Shown here: piece after piece, positions 1-9,800 of the stretch
Layout of the letters: every line of letters begins with the position of its first letter
How positions within the stretch are numbered: position 1 is the stretch's first letter
Source of the DNA: JAKZVK01 sp965237575
Lineage (GTDB): Bacteria; Acidobacteriota; Terriglobia; Bryobacterales; UBA6623
Reading direction: 5' to 3'
Length of the DNA: 64,000 nucleotides
Assembly: GCA_965237575.1 (NCBI GenBank)
Contig: CBDEGI010000003.1
Location: 1,612,001 to 1,676,000 of the forward strand
Program-made: the position numbers and the translations under genes
The notes under the pieces: generated by a model
What the model saw: the letters and a program-made list of their open reading frames with translations, nothing else
The model's database searches: none
Told to the model about the DNA's origin: nothing

Positions 1-749
1 CAGGAAAGCTCTGCCACCGATGTTCGCGGTGTGCCTGGCTCAACCGCGGCACCGGTGTCGGGGGCCAGGATCTCTCGCCGGAGCCATTGCGAAGCGGCGA
101 TCTTCAGGCGCTTCACCAGCTCGAACTCGCCGGCCCAGAGCAAGGGCTCGGCCATCCAGCCCCAGCGTGGGCTGCCTCGCACGATGTGGCGGTGCCGGTA
201 CCCGGCGCGGAACAGCAGGTCATCCCTGTAGTCGTTCTCTGATCCCAAGTAAAGGCAGACTTGCGGCGCGCCGAGGCGCTCGGCGTAACGGCGCAGCGCA
301 ATCAGTGACTGTTCGGCCCCGTATGCGGCCAAGCCGAGATTCACGACGGCATAGCTGCGATGGTAGAGACCATCTTCGCCGAGGTTGAGCCGCAAGTCGA
401 GTTGGAACGGGTAGGAGGCGTCGGGAGGTAGGCCGGTCCCCTGGGTGTAGGAGTCGCCCAGGGCAAAGACGCGCGACTCATAGGCCTCAAAGGATTGTTG
501 AAAGTTGACCGTCCCGAGTTCGTTAGTGCGAATCTCTTCGAGGTGATCGCTCAGCTTGAGAGCCTGCACGCTGTCATCGAGCCTGACGCCGAGTTCGTCA
601 TCGTAGATGTAGGTACTCTGAATCCCGGCGAGGTGGATTGGCGCCCCCGAACGCAGCAAGGACTCGCCGAGACAGAGCAAAAGCACGACGAGAGCCAAAC
701 AGAAGGCTGCTTTCCGGAATCGAAGGCGGCCTGCCGTTGGCGTGGTCAT
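1..749 (-). CDS. SGNH-hydrolase-like membrane-anchored protein (3' end off window)
   Basis: The minus strand is open from an ATG at 749 to the left edge, about 249 codons, with no stop, so the C-terminus lies outside the window. The N-terminus has a basic start and one hydrophobic segment (about residues 13-31) that would act as signal or anchor. Around residue 95 there is ALGDSYTQG, the GDSx(T)xG block of SGNH/GDSL-type hydrolases. Further on, YLGSENDYRDD sits where the conserved Gly and Asn blocks lie. Such proteins de-esterify or acetyl-modify extracellular glycans, but the substrate cannot be inferred. The catalytic Asp-His block is not visible because of truncation. It is divergent from xseB with about 66 bp between them. 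Confidence 0.6.
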   Translation of the reverse strand, partial: MTTPTAGRLRFRKAAFCLALVVLLLCLGESLLRSGAPIHLAGIQSTYIYDDELGVRLDDSVQALKLSDHLEEIRTNELGTVNFQQSFEAYESRVFALGDSYTQGTGLPPDASYPFQLDLRLNLGEDGLYHRSYAVVNLGLAAYGAEQSLIALRRYAERLGAPQVCLYLGSENDYRDDLLFRAGYRHRHIVRGSPRWGWMAEPLLWAGEFELVKRLKIAASQWLRREILAPDTGAAVEPGTPRTSVAELS

Positions 750-815
750 GCGCGTGTGGTCAGACTATAGCGTTTGGTGGCGGCGGGCGTGTGGGCTGCC
801 TACAATGAATCCTAC

Positions 816-1070
816 ATGGCCAAGAAGAGCGAGAAAGGGCCGTCTTTTGAGGAAGGTCTCACGCAACTCGAGAAGATCGTCGAGGAGCTGGAAGGCGGGG
901 AGCTGCCGCTCGAGAAGTCATTGGAGCTGTTCGAGAAAGGCGTCCACCTGAGCCAGACGTGCCGCAAGCAGCTCGAAGAGGCGGAGTCGAAGGTGGAGGT
1001 ACTACTCAAGAAAGAGGGCCGCGTGCAGGCGCAGCCCTTCAGTTTGGAAGACGGCGAGCCGGGCGAGTGA
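816..1070 (+). CDS. xseB: Exodeoxyribonuclease VII small subunit
   Basis: An 84-residue acidic, helical protein, the usual size for XseB (70-85). It contains the family signature FEEGLTQLEKIVEELEGG followed by PLEKSLELFEKGV and a Cys-containing helix (LSQTCRKQLEEAE). XseB binds the large subunit XseA to form exonuclease VII, which degrades single-stranded DNA to short oligonucleotides. I chose the ATG at 816 because the homologous region begins right after it, although the frame is open upstream to 774. The stop overlaps the GTG start of ispA by four bases (GTGA), which implies translational coupling. No xseA is in the window. Confidence 0.9.
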   Translation: MAKKSEKGPSFEEGLTQLEKIVEELEGGELPLEKSLELFEKGVHLSQTCRKQLEEAESKVEVLLKKEGRVQAQPFSLEDGEPGE

Positions 1071-1951
1071 CCCTCGACGAATACCTCGCCGGCCGCCGGG
1101 CCATGGTCGACGGCGCTCTCGAACAGGCCGTTCCTTCCGAGCGCACCCATCCGGAAACGATCCACCGAGCGATGCGCTACAGCCTGTTCGCGGGCGGCAA
1201 GCGCGTGCGGCCGATTCTCGCGATGGCGGCGGCCGAGGCGGTCTCCGACGATACCGAGGGGGTCGAGCGGTCGGCCTGCGCCCTCGAATTGGTGCACACG
1301 TACTCGTTGATTCACGACGATCTGCCCGCCCTGGATAACGACGACTATCGCCGCGGACGGCTCACCTGCCACAAGGTTTTTGGCGATGCCATGGCCGTGC
1401 TGGCGGGCGACGCGCTGCTGACCCTTGCGTTTCAAGTGCTTTCGGAGATGGAGGACGTACCGTCGGAGCGGCGCGTGCGCATGTTGGCCGAGCTTTCGCA
1501 AGCCGCGGGTACCGTCGGCGGCATGATCGGCGGGCAGGTGGCGGACCTCGAAGCCGAAGGCAAGCCTGTTGAAGCGAAGCACCTACAGTACATTCACCGC
1601 TCGAAAACCGGCGCCCTGATTCGCGCTTCGGTGAGGATCGGGGCGATCTACGCCGGGGCGTCGAAGGAGGAGTTCGAGGCGCTAAGCCGCTATGGAGAAC
1701 ACGTCGGTCTGGCGTTCCAGATCGTGGACGACGTGCTCGACGTTGTCGCGACATCCGAGGACCTGGGCAAGACGGCAGGCAAAGACGTTGAGCAACAGAA
1801 GGTCACCTTCCCGGCGCTGTACGGCGTGGAGGTCTCACGTCGCCGGGCTGCGGAGCATCTTGGCGAGGCGCTGGGGGCTGTAGAGAGGTTCGGGGAGCGG
1901 GCGCAGCGGTTGCGCGAGATCGCGGACAGAATCGTCAGCCGCACGTCATGA
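1067..1951 (+). CDS. ispA: Short-chain polyprenyl (farnesyl/geranylgeranyl) diphosphate synthase
   Basis: A 294-residue trans-isoprenyl diphosphate synthase that condenses IPP with allylic diphosphates in the cytoplasm to supply quinone, cell-wall lipid carrier and carotenoid precursors. The first aspartate-rich motif is DDLPALDND (about 84-92), the long DDxxxxD form typical of bacterial IspA. The second is DDVLD (221-225). GGKRVRP (43-49) binds diphosphate. The GTG at 1067 overlaps the xseB stop and places the family's usual LDEYL start at residue 3. The frame is open upstream but that part overlaps xseB. The end overlaps tlyA as ATGA. The usual xseB-ispA-dxs-tlyA order is seen here without dxs. 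Confidence 0.92.
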   Translation: MTLDEYLAGRRAMVDGALEQAVPSERTHPETIHRAMRYSLFAGGKRVRPILAMAAAEAVSDDTEGVERSACALELVHTYSLIHDDLPALDNDDYRRGRLTCHKVFGDAMAVLAGDALLTLAFQVLSEMEDVPSERRVRMLAELSQAAGTVGGMIGGQVADLEAEGKPVEAKHLQYIHRSKTGALIRASVRIGAIYAGASKEEFEALSRYGEHVGLAFQIVDDVLDVVATSEDLGKTAGKDVEQQKVTFPALYGVEVSRRRAAEHLGEALGAVERFGERAQRLREIADRIVSRTS

Positions 1952-2685
1952 AGGAACGGGTCGATCGACTGCTGGTCGAGCGCGGTTTCGCTGAGTCCCG
2001 CGAGAAGGCCCAGGCGATGATCATGGCGGGTGAAGTGCTCGCGGATGAGCAGAAGGTGGCGAAGGCCGGCCAGAGGGTTGACGAGGGCGTCGAACTGCGA
2101 TTGCTGGGCGGTCCGGCGAAGTACGTTAGCCGGGGCGGCCTGAAACTCGAGGCGGCGCTTGAGGGGTTTGGTATCGACGTCGGCGACAAGATCTGCCTCG
2201 ACATCGGCTCTTCAACCGGCGGGTTCACCGATTGCCTGCTCCAGCACGGGGCGCGGAAAGTCTATGCTGTCGATGTAGGGACGGCGCAGCTTGACTGGAA
2301 GCTCCGGAAAGACCCGCGAGTCGCGGTCCACGAGCGGGTCAATGCCCGCCGGCTGACGAAGGAGGTCGTGCCGGAGCGCGTGGACTTCGTCTGCTGCGAC
2401 GTCAGTTTCATCTCGGTGACGCTGATCCTGCCGGCTCTCCCGCCGTTGATGAGCCCGGCGGCGGAAGTTGTGGTGCTGGCAAAGCCGCAGTTCGAGGTGG
2501 GCAAGGGTGAGGTCGGCAAAGGAGGCATCGTCCGCGACCCGGCTCAGCACCAGAGGGTGATCGCGAAGGTGACCGAAGCAGTCCGGCAGCTCGGATTTCG
2601 CAAGGTCCTGCGGCAGGAAAGCCCGATCTTGGGCGCGGAAGGGAACAAGGAATTCCTCATCTATGGTGCAAAACGCGAAGGCTAA
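1948..2685 (+). CDS. tlyA: TlyA-family rRNA (cytidine-2'-O)-methyltransferase
   Basis: The 245-residue protein has an N-terminal S4 RNA-binding domain (about 1-60; RVDRLLVERGFAESREKAQ) followed by an FtsJ/RrmJ-like methyltransferase domain. The SAM-binding loop is DIGSSTGGF (85-93). The family hallmark YVSRGGLKLEAAL joins the two domains. TlyA proteins 2'-O-methylate 16S and/or 23S rRNA and affect capreomycin sensitivity; some have haemolysin annotations that reflect an indirect effect. The ATG overlaps the ispA stop (ATGA) and the 3' end overlaps nadK by 23 bp, so the whole set is probably one transcript. Confidence 0.92.
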   Translation: MKERVDRLLVERGFAESREKAQAMIMAGEVLADEQKVAKAGQRVDEGVELRLLGGPAKYVSRGGLKLEAALEGFGIDVGDKICLDIGSSTGGFTDCLLQHGARKVYAVDVGTAQLDWKLRKDPRVAVHERVNARRLTKEVVPERVDFVCCDVSFISVTLILPALPPLMSPAAEVVVLAKPQFEVGKGEVGKGGIVRDPAQHQRVIAKVTEAVRQLGFRKVLRQESPILGAEGNKEFLIYGAKREG

Positions 2686-3538
2686 GGCCGTCCGCAAAGT
2701 TGGCATCCTCTCCAAGCCTAACCAGGAGAACATGCCCGAGATCATCTCGGATCTGACCGCGTGGCTCGAGCAGCGTGGGATTGAGTTCGGGTACGACCGG
2801 GCGACCGCGGGCTACCTTCGCCGCGACGACGGGTTTGACCGCCAGAGCCTGCCGCAGGGTCTTGATCTCGTCATCGTGCTTGGCGGAGACGGCACGTTGC
2901 TCTCGGCGGCCCGCGCGGTCGGGGACGATCAGATTCCGATTCTCGCCGTGAACTTGGGGGGCCTGGGTTTCATGATGACCACCGGACCCCAGGAGTTGAT
3001 TCCGCGTCTCGACAGAGTGGTCGCGGGCAACTATGAGACCGAAAGCCGCTCGGTGTTGCGCACAGAGGTCATCCGCGACGGCCGTTCGCTGGGGGCCCAT
3101 GAAGCGCTCAACGACGTCGTTGTGAACAAGGGTGCAGTGGCGCGTTTGCTACTGATGGACGCGTTCGTCGACGGGGAGTTCGTATGCAGTTACCGCGCCG
3201 ACGGGCTGATTGTTTCCACGCCGACCGGCTCGACCGCCTACTCACTCTCGGCCGGGGGACCGGTCATCTATCCTTCTGTGGCGGCCGTTTGCGTAACGCC
3301 GATCTGCCCGCATACGCTCACGAACCGTCCACTGGTGCTCCCGGATAGCTCGACAGTCGAAATCGTCCTGCGCGGTGGGGAGCGAGACTCCTACCTGACG
3401 ATCGACGGGCAAGTCGGCATCGAGGTGAGACTGGAAGACCGCATTCAGACGCGATTGGCAGGCCACCGCGTACAGATCATTCAGCCCCGGCGGCTGCGGT
3501 TTTTCGAGGTCCTGCGCAGCAAGATGAAGTGGGGTTGA
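2663..3538 (+). CDS. nadK: NAD kinase
   Basis: A 291-residue ATP/polyphosphate-dependent NAD kinase making NADP+. It shows the invariant GGDGT (74-78), the NE/D block as ALNDVVVNKG, and the substrate block with ADGLIVSTPTGSTAYSLSAGG. Length and motif order match bacterial NadK. The ATG at 2663 lies inside the tlyA 3' end, giving translational overlap. It is the last gene of the xseB operon; an 86 bp gap with no clear intrinsic terminator separates it from the sulfatase. Confidence 0.95.
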   Translation: MVQNAKAKAVRKVGILSKPNQENMPEIISDLTAWLEQRGIEFGYDRATAGYLRRDDGFDRQSLPQGLDLVIVLGGDGTLLSAARAVGDDQIPILAVNLGGLGFMMTTGPQELIPRLDRVVAGNYETESRSVLRTEVIRDGRSLGAHEALNDVVVNKGAVARLLLMDAFVDGEFVCSYRADGLIVSTPTGSTAYSLSAGGPVIYPSVAAVCVTPICPHTLTNRPLVLPDSSTVEIVLRGGERDSYLTIDGQVGIEVRLEDRIQTRLAGHRVQIIQPRRLRFFEVLRSKMKWG

Positions 3539-3624
3539 GCACGGCGGGATCGACCGTAGCCGAGCGGGGGAGGGCCGGTTCGGGCCGGGCTTCGGATGAC
3601 GTTGACCGCTAGGATGGTTCACTC

Positions 3625-5145
3625 ATGACTCCTGCAACGTTGCGCCTCGCCCTTGCCGCGATGATTGGATCGGCCGTCCTGCTTTGCGCACAGACCACGG
3701 CCAAGACGCCCAACATTGTCTTCATCCTCGCCGACGACATGGGCTACGGCGACGTGCACGCATTGAATCCGAAGTCGTCGATTCCGACGCCGCATCTCGA
3801 CCGCCTTTCGACCGAGGGGATGACATTCACCGACGCGCACACCCCTTCGGCGGTCTGCACTCCCACGCGATACGGTCTGCTCACCGGACGCTATGCCTGG
3901 CGAACGCGCCTCCGCAGCGGCGTGCTGAACGGCTATAGCGAACCGCTCATCGAGGAGGACCGGCCGACGGTAGCGTCGTTCCTGCAGCAGCGCGGCTACC
4001 ACACGGGGATGGTCGGCAAGTGGCATCTCGGCCTCGGCTACGCCAAGGCGCCCGACGGCAAGAGCTTCGATTTCAGCAGGCCGGTGAGCGACGGGCCCCA
4101 CACGCGCGGATTCAAATTTTCGTTCATCATTCCGGCCTCGCTCGATTTTCCACCCTATTTCTATTTGCGGGACGGCAAGCCGACCCAAGCGCCTACGCTC
4201 ACGCAGGCCGCGCAGCCGTTCCCCGCGTTTCTTCGCAAGGGTGAGCGCGGCCCTGACCTGGTGATGGAGGGCTGCCTCGATGATCTGCGCAACGAGGCGG
4301 TGGCGTATCTGGAGCGCCGCGCGGCAGCCGAGGAGCCTTTCTTCCTCTACTTCGCGCTGAGCTCGCCGCACAAGCCCGTGCTGCCCCACCGGCGCTTTCG
4401 CGGCAAAACCGAGCTCGGCCCCTACGGCGATTTCATCACCCAGGTAGATTCGACTGTGGGAGAGGTGCTGAAGGCTCTCGACGAACTCGGGCTCCGGGAC
4501 AACACGCTGGTCATCTACACCAGCGACAACGGATCGTTCATGCGCCGGCAAGATGATGCTAAAGCCGCCGATCACGTCAGTGACGAAACCGTGCAGGCCT
4601 ACAATGCCGGCCATCATACGGCCAACTATGTCTTCCGTGGGACCAAGGCCGACATCTGGGAAGCCGGCCACCACGTGCCTTTCTTTGCCCGCTGGCCGGG
4701 CGCCATTGAGCCCAACTCGCAAAGCGACCAGACGATCTGCCTCACGGACGTCTTCGCCACGGTTGCGGAGATCGCCGGGACCGAGACGCCGAAGAGCGCC
4801 GCCGAAGACAGCTTCAGCATCCTGCCCCTGCTGCGGGGAGAGGGCTGGACATCCCCGCGCGCGCCGGTGATTCATCATTCCTCGGGCGGCATGTTCGCGA
4901 TTCGCGACGGGCAGTGGAAGCTCGTGCTAGGCAATGGCTCGGGCGGACGGGAGCAACCCAAGGGGAAACCGTTCGAGAAGCCCTACCAGTTGTTCGATCT
5001 ATCGAGCGACCTCTCCGAGAGAACTAACGTCATCGACGATCACGCCGACGTGGCCGCCGGACTCGAGAGGACGCTGGAGCAGATCCGTTGGAGCGGTACG
5101 AGCCGGGTGCGGCCAGTCCCTTCCGGCGAATCAGACACAAGATGA
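3625..5145 (+). CDS. Exported arylsulfatase-family sulfatase
   Basis: The 506-residue protein starts with a cleavable signal peptide (about 1-25, hydrophobic core LALAAMIGSAVLL, ending near CAQTTA). The alkaline-phosphatase-superfamily metal site is visible as NIVFILADDMGYGD, with Asp37-Asp38. The sulfatase signature C-T-P-T-R at 78-82 carries the cysteine that a formylglycine-generating enzyme would convert to the catalytic residue. Later metal-site residues appear in YTSDNGS. It probably hydrolyses sulfate esters of polysaccharides or small aryl/steroid esters in the periplasm. No formylglycine-generating enzyme gene is present in the window. The next gene is also exported, but 188 bp separate them. 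Confidence 0.9.
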   Translation: MTPATLRLALAAMIGSAVLLCAQTTAKTPNIVFILADDMGYGDVHALNPKSSIPTPHLDRLSTEGMTFTDAHTPSAVCTPTRYGLLTGRYAWRTRLRSGVLNGYSEPLIEEDRPTVASFLQQRGYHTGMVGKWHLGLGYAKAPDGKSFDFSRPVSDGPHTRGFKFSFIIPASLDFPPYFYLRDGKPTQAPTLTQAAQPFPAFLRKGERGPDLVMEGCLDDLRNEAVAYLERRAAAEEPFFLYFALSSPHKPVLPHRRFRGKTELGPYGDFITQVDSTVGEVLKALDELGLRDNTLVIYTSDNGSFMRRQDDAKAADHVSDETVQAYNAGHHTANYVFRGTKADIWEAGHHVPFFARWPGAIEPNSQSDQTICLTDVFATVAEIAGTETPKSAAEDSFSILPLLRGEGWTSPRAPVIHHSSGGMFAIRDGQWKLVLGNGSGGREQPKGKPFEKPYQLFDLSSDLSERTNVIDDHADVAAGLERTLEQIRWSGTSRVRPVPSGESDTR

Positions 5146-5333
5146 CCTCGTCACCGCGGCACAGGGTACCCACGCGGTGCACCGGGCAGGTTGAATAGAC
5201 CGCTTCCGGGGCTCCACCAGGAGCCGGCGGGTAGAATTGTTCCCGGCTTGGCCGCAACCTCTTGGCGTTGCGGAGCGCCCTTGCTGTTTGAACCTGCCCG
5301 CACCCTGTGGTAGGGTTCCCTGTGGAGGAGATC

Positions 5334-6632
5334 ATGAAGATCCGGTCGATGGTTTTGCTTGTTTTGGTGCTCTGCGTTCTGGGAGCATGCGGCGGGCCAC
5401 CGCCCGAGCCCGAAGAGGGCCTCTACGCGTTCGTGGGCGCCCGGGTGATTGACGGCACCGGCAATCCCGCGATGGAAGACGCCGTGCTGGTGGTCCGCGA
5501 CGGCCGCATTGAAGCCGTGGGACCGCAGTCGGCCTTACCCCCGCCGCCCACGGCCAACCAGATTGACGTCACGGGCAAGACGATCATGCCGGGCATGATC
5601 GACGCGCACTCGCACGTGGGGGCCACCAAAGGACTCGAGGCCAAGCCGGAATTCTATACCGAAGAGAATATCCTTGATCAACTCGGGCTGTATGCGCGCT
5701 ACGGGGTGACCACCATTAATAGTCTCGGCGGCGACGGCGAGGCCGGGGTGAAGGTACGCGACGCTCAGGAGACGGCCAACCTCGACCGGGCCCGCCTCTA
5801 TGTCGCCGGGAAGGTCGTGGACGCGGCGACTCCCGCGGCGGCGAGCAAGATGATTGACGAAAACGCCGCCATGAAGGTCGACTGGATCAAGATCCGCGTG
5901 GACGACAATCTCGGCAGCTCCCCCAAGATGAAGCCGGACGTCTATCAGGCCATCATCAGCCACGCCCACGGGAGCGGCTACAAAGTCGCGGCCCATCTCT
6001 ACTACCAGGCCGATGCCAAGGCATTGCTCGACTCCGAGGTCGATTTCATCGTCCACAGCATCCGAGACGAAGAGGTGGATGACGCTCTGATCCGAAAGCT
6101 CGTGAATGACGAGGTTTGCCTCTGCCCCACGCTCACGCGAGAGGTTTCCACGTTCGTCTACGAGAGTGAACCGGACTTCTTCAGCGATCCCTTCTTCTTG
6201 AAGGAAGCGGACCCCGAGGTGATCAAGCAGCTCAAGGATCCCGAGCGGCAGAAGAAGATTCGCGAGAGCAAGAGCGCGCAGCAGTACAAGACGGCGTTGG
6301 AGGTCGCCTCGAAGAATCTCAAGAAGTTGGCCGACGCGGGCGTGACGATTGCCTTCGGAACCGACACAGGCCCTCCGGCCCGCTTTCAGGGCTACTTCGA
6401 ACACTTGGAGTTGGAGCTAATGGTCAAGGCCGGGCTAAGCCCGATGCAGGCCATCGTCTCGGCCACGGGCGATGCCGCCAAGTGCCTCAACCTTAATCGT
6501 GTGGGCACGCTGGCCCAAGGCAAGTGGGCCGACATGATCGTGCTGAACGAGAACCCGCTCGACGACATCAAGAACTCTCGAACGATCGACGCAGTGTATG
6601 TCGCCGGCAACCTGGTGCCCGGTAAGAAGTGA
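5334..6632 (+). CDS. Lipoprotein amidohydrolase (imidazolonepropionase-like)
   Basis: The 432-residue protein belongs to the amidohydrolase superfamily. I chose the ATG at 5334 over an upstream GTG because a strong ribosome-binding site (GGAGGAG, 5324-5330) precedes it and it gives a clean lipoprotein signal ending LGAC, with the lipidated Cys at 19. The metal ligands H92 and H94 are in MIDAHSHVG, and the late Asp ligand is in IAFGTDTGPP. The C-terminus has the usual GTLAQGKWADMIVLNENPL block. These enzymes hydrolyse cyclic amides or peptide-like bonds (prolidase/imidazolonepropionase group); the substrate is unknown. The gene converges on the RND pump, with a long inverted repeat between them. 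Confidence 0.88.
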   Translation: MKIRSMVLLVLVLCVLGACGGPPPEPEEGLYAFVGARVIDGTGNPAMEDAVLVVRDGRIEAVGPQSALPPPPTANQIDVTGKTIMPGMIDAHSHVGATKGLEAKPEFYTEENILDQLGLYARYGVTTINSLGGDGEAGVKVRDAQETANLDRARLYVAGKVVDAATPAAASKMIDENAAMKVDWIKIRVDDNLGSSPKMKPDVYQAIISHAHGSGYKVAAHLYYQADAKALLDSEVDFIVHSIRDEEVDDALIRKLVNDEVCLCPTLTREVSTFVYESEPDFFSDPFFLKEADPEVIKQLKDPERQKKIRESKSAQQYKTALEVASKNLKKLADAGVTIAFGTDTGPPARFQGYFEHLELELMVKAGLSPMQAIVSATGDAAKCLNLNRVGTLAQGKWADMIVLNENPLDDIKNSRTIDAVYVAGNLVPGKK

Positions 6633-6635
6633 CCG

Positions 6636-6815
6636 GGAACCGAGCCGTGACCGTAAGGGAGCGGTCCGGCACGAAACCCGAACGCTCCCCGGAAGGCTCT
6701 AGCCTGCGTCTCTCACCACTTGACGGTCGAAGCACGCGATGAGAAATGCAGGCCGGGAGGTCTTCGACCTCGGGGTTCGTGCCGGACCGCTCCCTTACGG
6801 TCACGGCTCGGTTCC
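6636..6815. repeat. 46 bp inverted repeat forming a large intergenic hairpin
   Basis: Arms at 6636-6681 and 6770-6815 are reverse complements with one mismatch out of 46. The 88 bp between them contain further weaker complementarity (GCCTGCGTCTCTCA near 6700 against TGAGAAATGCAGGC near 6740), so the whole 180 bp can fold as a long cruciform. It lies between the convergent amidohydrolase and RND genes and could terminate both transcripts. The arms contain GACCGTAAGGGAGCGG, a type of palindromic word I associate with dispersed intergenic repeats in such genomes. It may be a MITE-like or REP-derived element. Confidence 0.85.
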
Positions 6816-6830
6816 TTACAGCCGGGCTGC

Positions 6831-9800
6831 TCAGTCGCCCGCCGATTCGGCCGGGTGAAGGTCGGCGCCCGCTCCGGTCTCCTTGCGCGCGCGGGCCGTC
6901 TCTGACCAGCCCTCCAAGGTGAAGTAGACCACCGGGATGAACACCAGCGTGATCAGCGTGGAGGTCGTCAGACCGCCAATGACCACGCGCGCCATGGGCG
7001 CCTGCAACTCGCCGCCCTCGCCCAGGCCCAGCGCCATCGGGGTCAATCCAAGCACCGTGGTCACCGTGGTCATTAGGATGGGCCGCAGCCGGCGGGTCCC
7101 CGCCATCACGACCGCTTCGCGCAACGAGTAGCCGTGCTCGCGCCGCAACAGGTTGGTGTAGTCCACCAACACGATGGCGTTGTTGACGACGATTCCGACC
7201 AGCACAATCAACCCCAAGAATCCCTGCATGTTGAAGGTGGTCTCGGTGAAGATCAGCATCGTCACGACGCCGATGCCGGCCAGCGGGATCGAAAACAGGA
7301 TGATGAACGGGTCACGCAGCGATTCGAATTGCGCCGCCATCACCATATAGACGAGCACCAGGGCCAGAATCGCGGCGAACGTCATCTGCTGGAAGGATTC
7401 TTGCTGCTCTTCGTACTCGCCGCCGAAGCGGAGCTCGTAGTCGAGCGGGATGTTCATGGCGGCGATGGCCTCTTTGAGATCACCGACAATGCTGCCGAGG
7501 TCGCGATCGGCGATCGTACCCGTGACCTCGATCATGCGCTGTTGGTCGGCGCGGGTGATTTGCGTCGGTCCCTCTTGGCGGCGCATCATAACGACGCTCT
7601 CGACCGGGATGGTGCGGCCGTCAGGCAGCGTGAGCGGGACCTGGGAAACCTGGCTCAGGCTCATGCGGTCCTCTTCGCGCAAGCGAACCAGAATGTCGTA
7701 CTCGTCACCCTCTTCGCGGTAGAGAGAGGCGCGGGTTCCGCCGACCGCGGTCTCGAGGGTCTCAGCAATCTGGGAAACCGGCAGACCGAGACTGCTGGCT
7801 TTGGCACGATCGACGGTGACGAGCATCTCGGGCATGCCCGGCGGCCGGCTCAACTGCGCGCTCACGACGCCCGGCGTCGCGAGCATGGCTTCGCGGACCT
7901 GCTGGGCTAGGTCTTGCGCGACTTCGATGTCATGCCCGCGGACTTCGATCGTGAGCCGGTCGCCGTCTTCAGAGCCGCGCCGCCGGAACAAACCACCGCT
8001 GACGCGGGTGCGAACCAGCATGCCCGGTTCAAGCTGCATCCTTGGCCGCAATAACGCGGCGATCTCGGCCGCGGATCGATCGCGTTGGCTCTGGTCGATA
8101 AGGTCGACCCGCATTCGTCCGGAGTTCGTACCGCGGAAGTAGTAGGTGCTGTTGCTTCCCGCTTCGGTCATGACGTACTCGGCCTCGGGCGCGACTTCGC
8201 GGACGATATCGGCCATGCGCTGCATGGTGTTGTCGGTGACTTCGATGCGCGTGCCGGGCTCCAGTTCCACGTAGACGCGGATCTGTCCCTCATCCACCGC
8301 AGGCTGCAGTTCGACTCCGATGAGAGGCAGAAGCTGATACGAGCCAACGAACAACAGGACCGCGGCTCCGGCAACGACCGCGCGGTGATCGAGCGCCCAC
8401 GAAATCACGTGACCGTAGCGCTCGATGATGCGGTCTTGCATCGCCGCGATGCTCCGCCCCAGTTTGGCTCCCATACCACCCGCGCCGTTGGCCCCCCGTA
8501 CCGCAACAAAGCGCGAACACAGTACGGGTACTACAGTTAGCGCAATGAGCAGCGAGCACAGCAGGGCAAACGAAACAACCCAGGCCAGTTGCTGGAAGGT
8601 CTGGGCCGAAACGCCGCCCATGAACAGCACGGGCACAAAAACAGCAATGGTCGTGAACGTGGAAGCGGTAATCGCCGTCGCCACTTGCCTGCTCCCCAGT
8701 ACGGCTGCTTCCTTGAGCGGTCGTCCTTTCTCTCGGAGGCGAAAGATGTTCTCGAGAACGACGATGGCGTTGTCCACCAACATGCCGACTCCCAAGGCCA
8801 AGCCGCCGAAGGAGACGGTGTTCAGCGTGAACCCGTTGAAGTACATCAGCGCAAACGTCGCGATCACCGAGATCGGAATCGCCGTACCGATGATCAGAGT
8901 GCTCGAAATACTGCGCAGGAAGAAGAGCAAAACGAACACGGCCAGGCCGGCGCCGACCAGCGCGGCGTCCATCACGTTGTTGATGGAAGCCCGAATGAAC
9001 TCCGCCGAGTCCCAGGTGCTCTCGATCGTGACGGGGAACCCCCCGGCCTTCCCCGCTTCGTTGATGCGCTCAAGTTCTTCCCAAATGGCATCCGAGGCCT
9101 TGACGGTATTGGATCCCGACTGCTTGTAGAGAGACATGCGCACGGCCGACTCGCCGTTCACGCGCACCACATAACGGATCTCTTCGTGCGAGTCCTCTAC
9201 CGTGGCGATGTCGCGCACGTAGACGGGGACACCGTTGCGGCTGGTCAATGCCACGTTGAGGATGTCGTCGAGATTCTTGAACTCACCCTGCGTCCGCAGC
9301 AGCACCTCGTAGCGGCCTTCGAAGACGGGACCCACCGGCCGGTTGAGGTTCTCGCGCCGCAGGGTTTGCACCACCTGCGCGACGGACAGGTTCAAAGCGC
9401 GAAGCTTCTTGAGATCGAGATAGACGTGAATCTGCCGCCGCAGCCCGCCGAACACACGGGCCTGCGCTACGCCCGGCAAACGCTCGAAGCGGTACTGCAG
9501 GTTCTTTTCCGCGAAGTGACGAAGCTGCTTGGCATCCATCTCGTCCGAGCGGATGCTCAGGAACATGATGGGGAACTGCGAGACATCGAACTTGTACATG
9601 ATGGGGGGTTCGATGTCTTCGGGAAGCGACCCGCGGCGGCGGTCGATGCGGGCACGCAGCTCGTTGGCGGCCTCATCGAGATCGGAGCCGTACACGAAGC
9701 GAACGCGCACGTTGGAGTTGCCCTCGCTCGAACGCGAAGTAATCTCTTCGACCCCGGGTGCGGACGCCAGCGCCTGCTCGAGCGGCCGCGACACCAACGT

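Noticed and set aside
20..388. Plus-strand frames at the left edge
   Set aside because: They are Arg/Ser-rich shadows of the minus-strand SGNH-like gene, which has conserved motifs.
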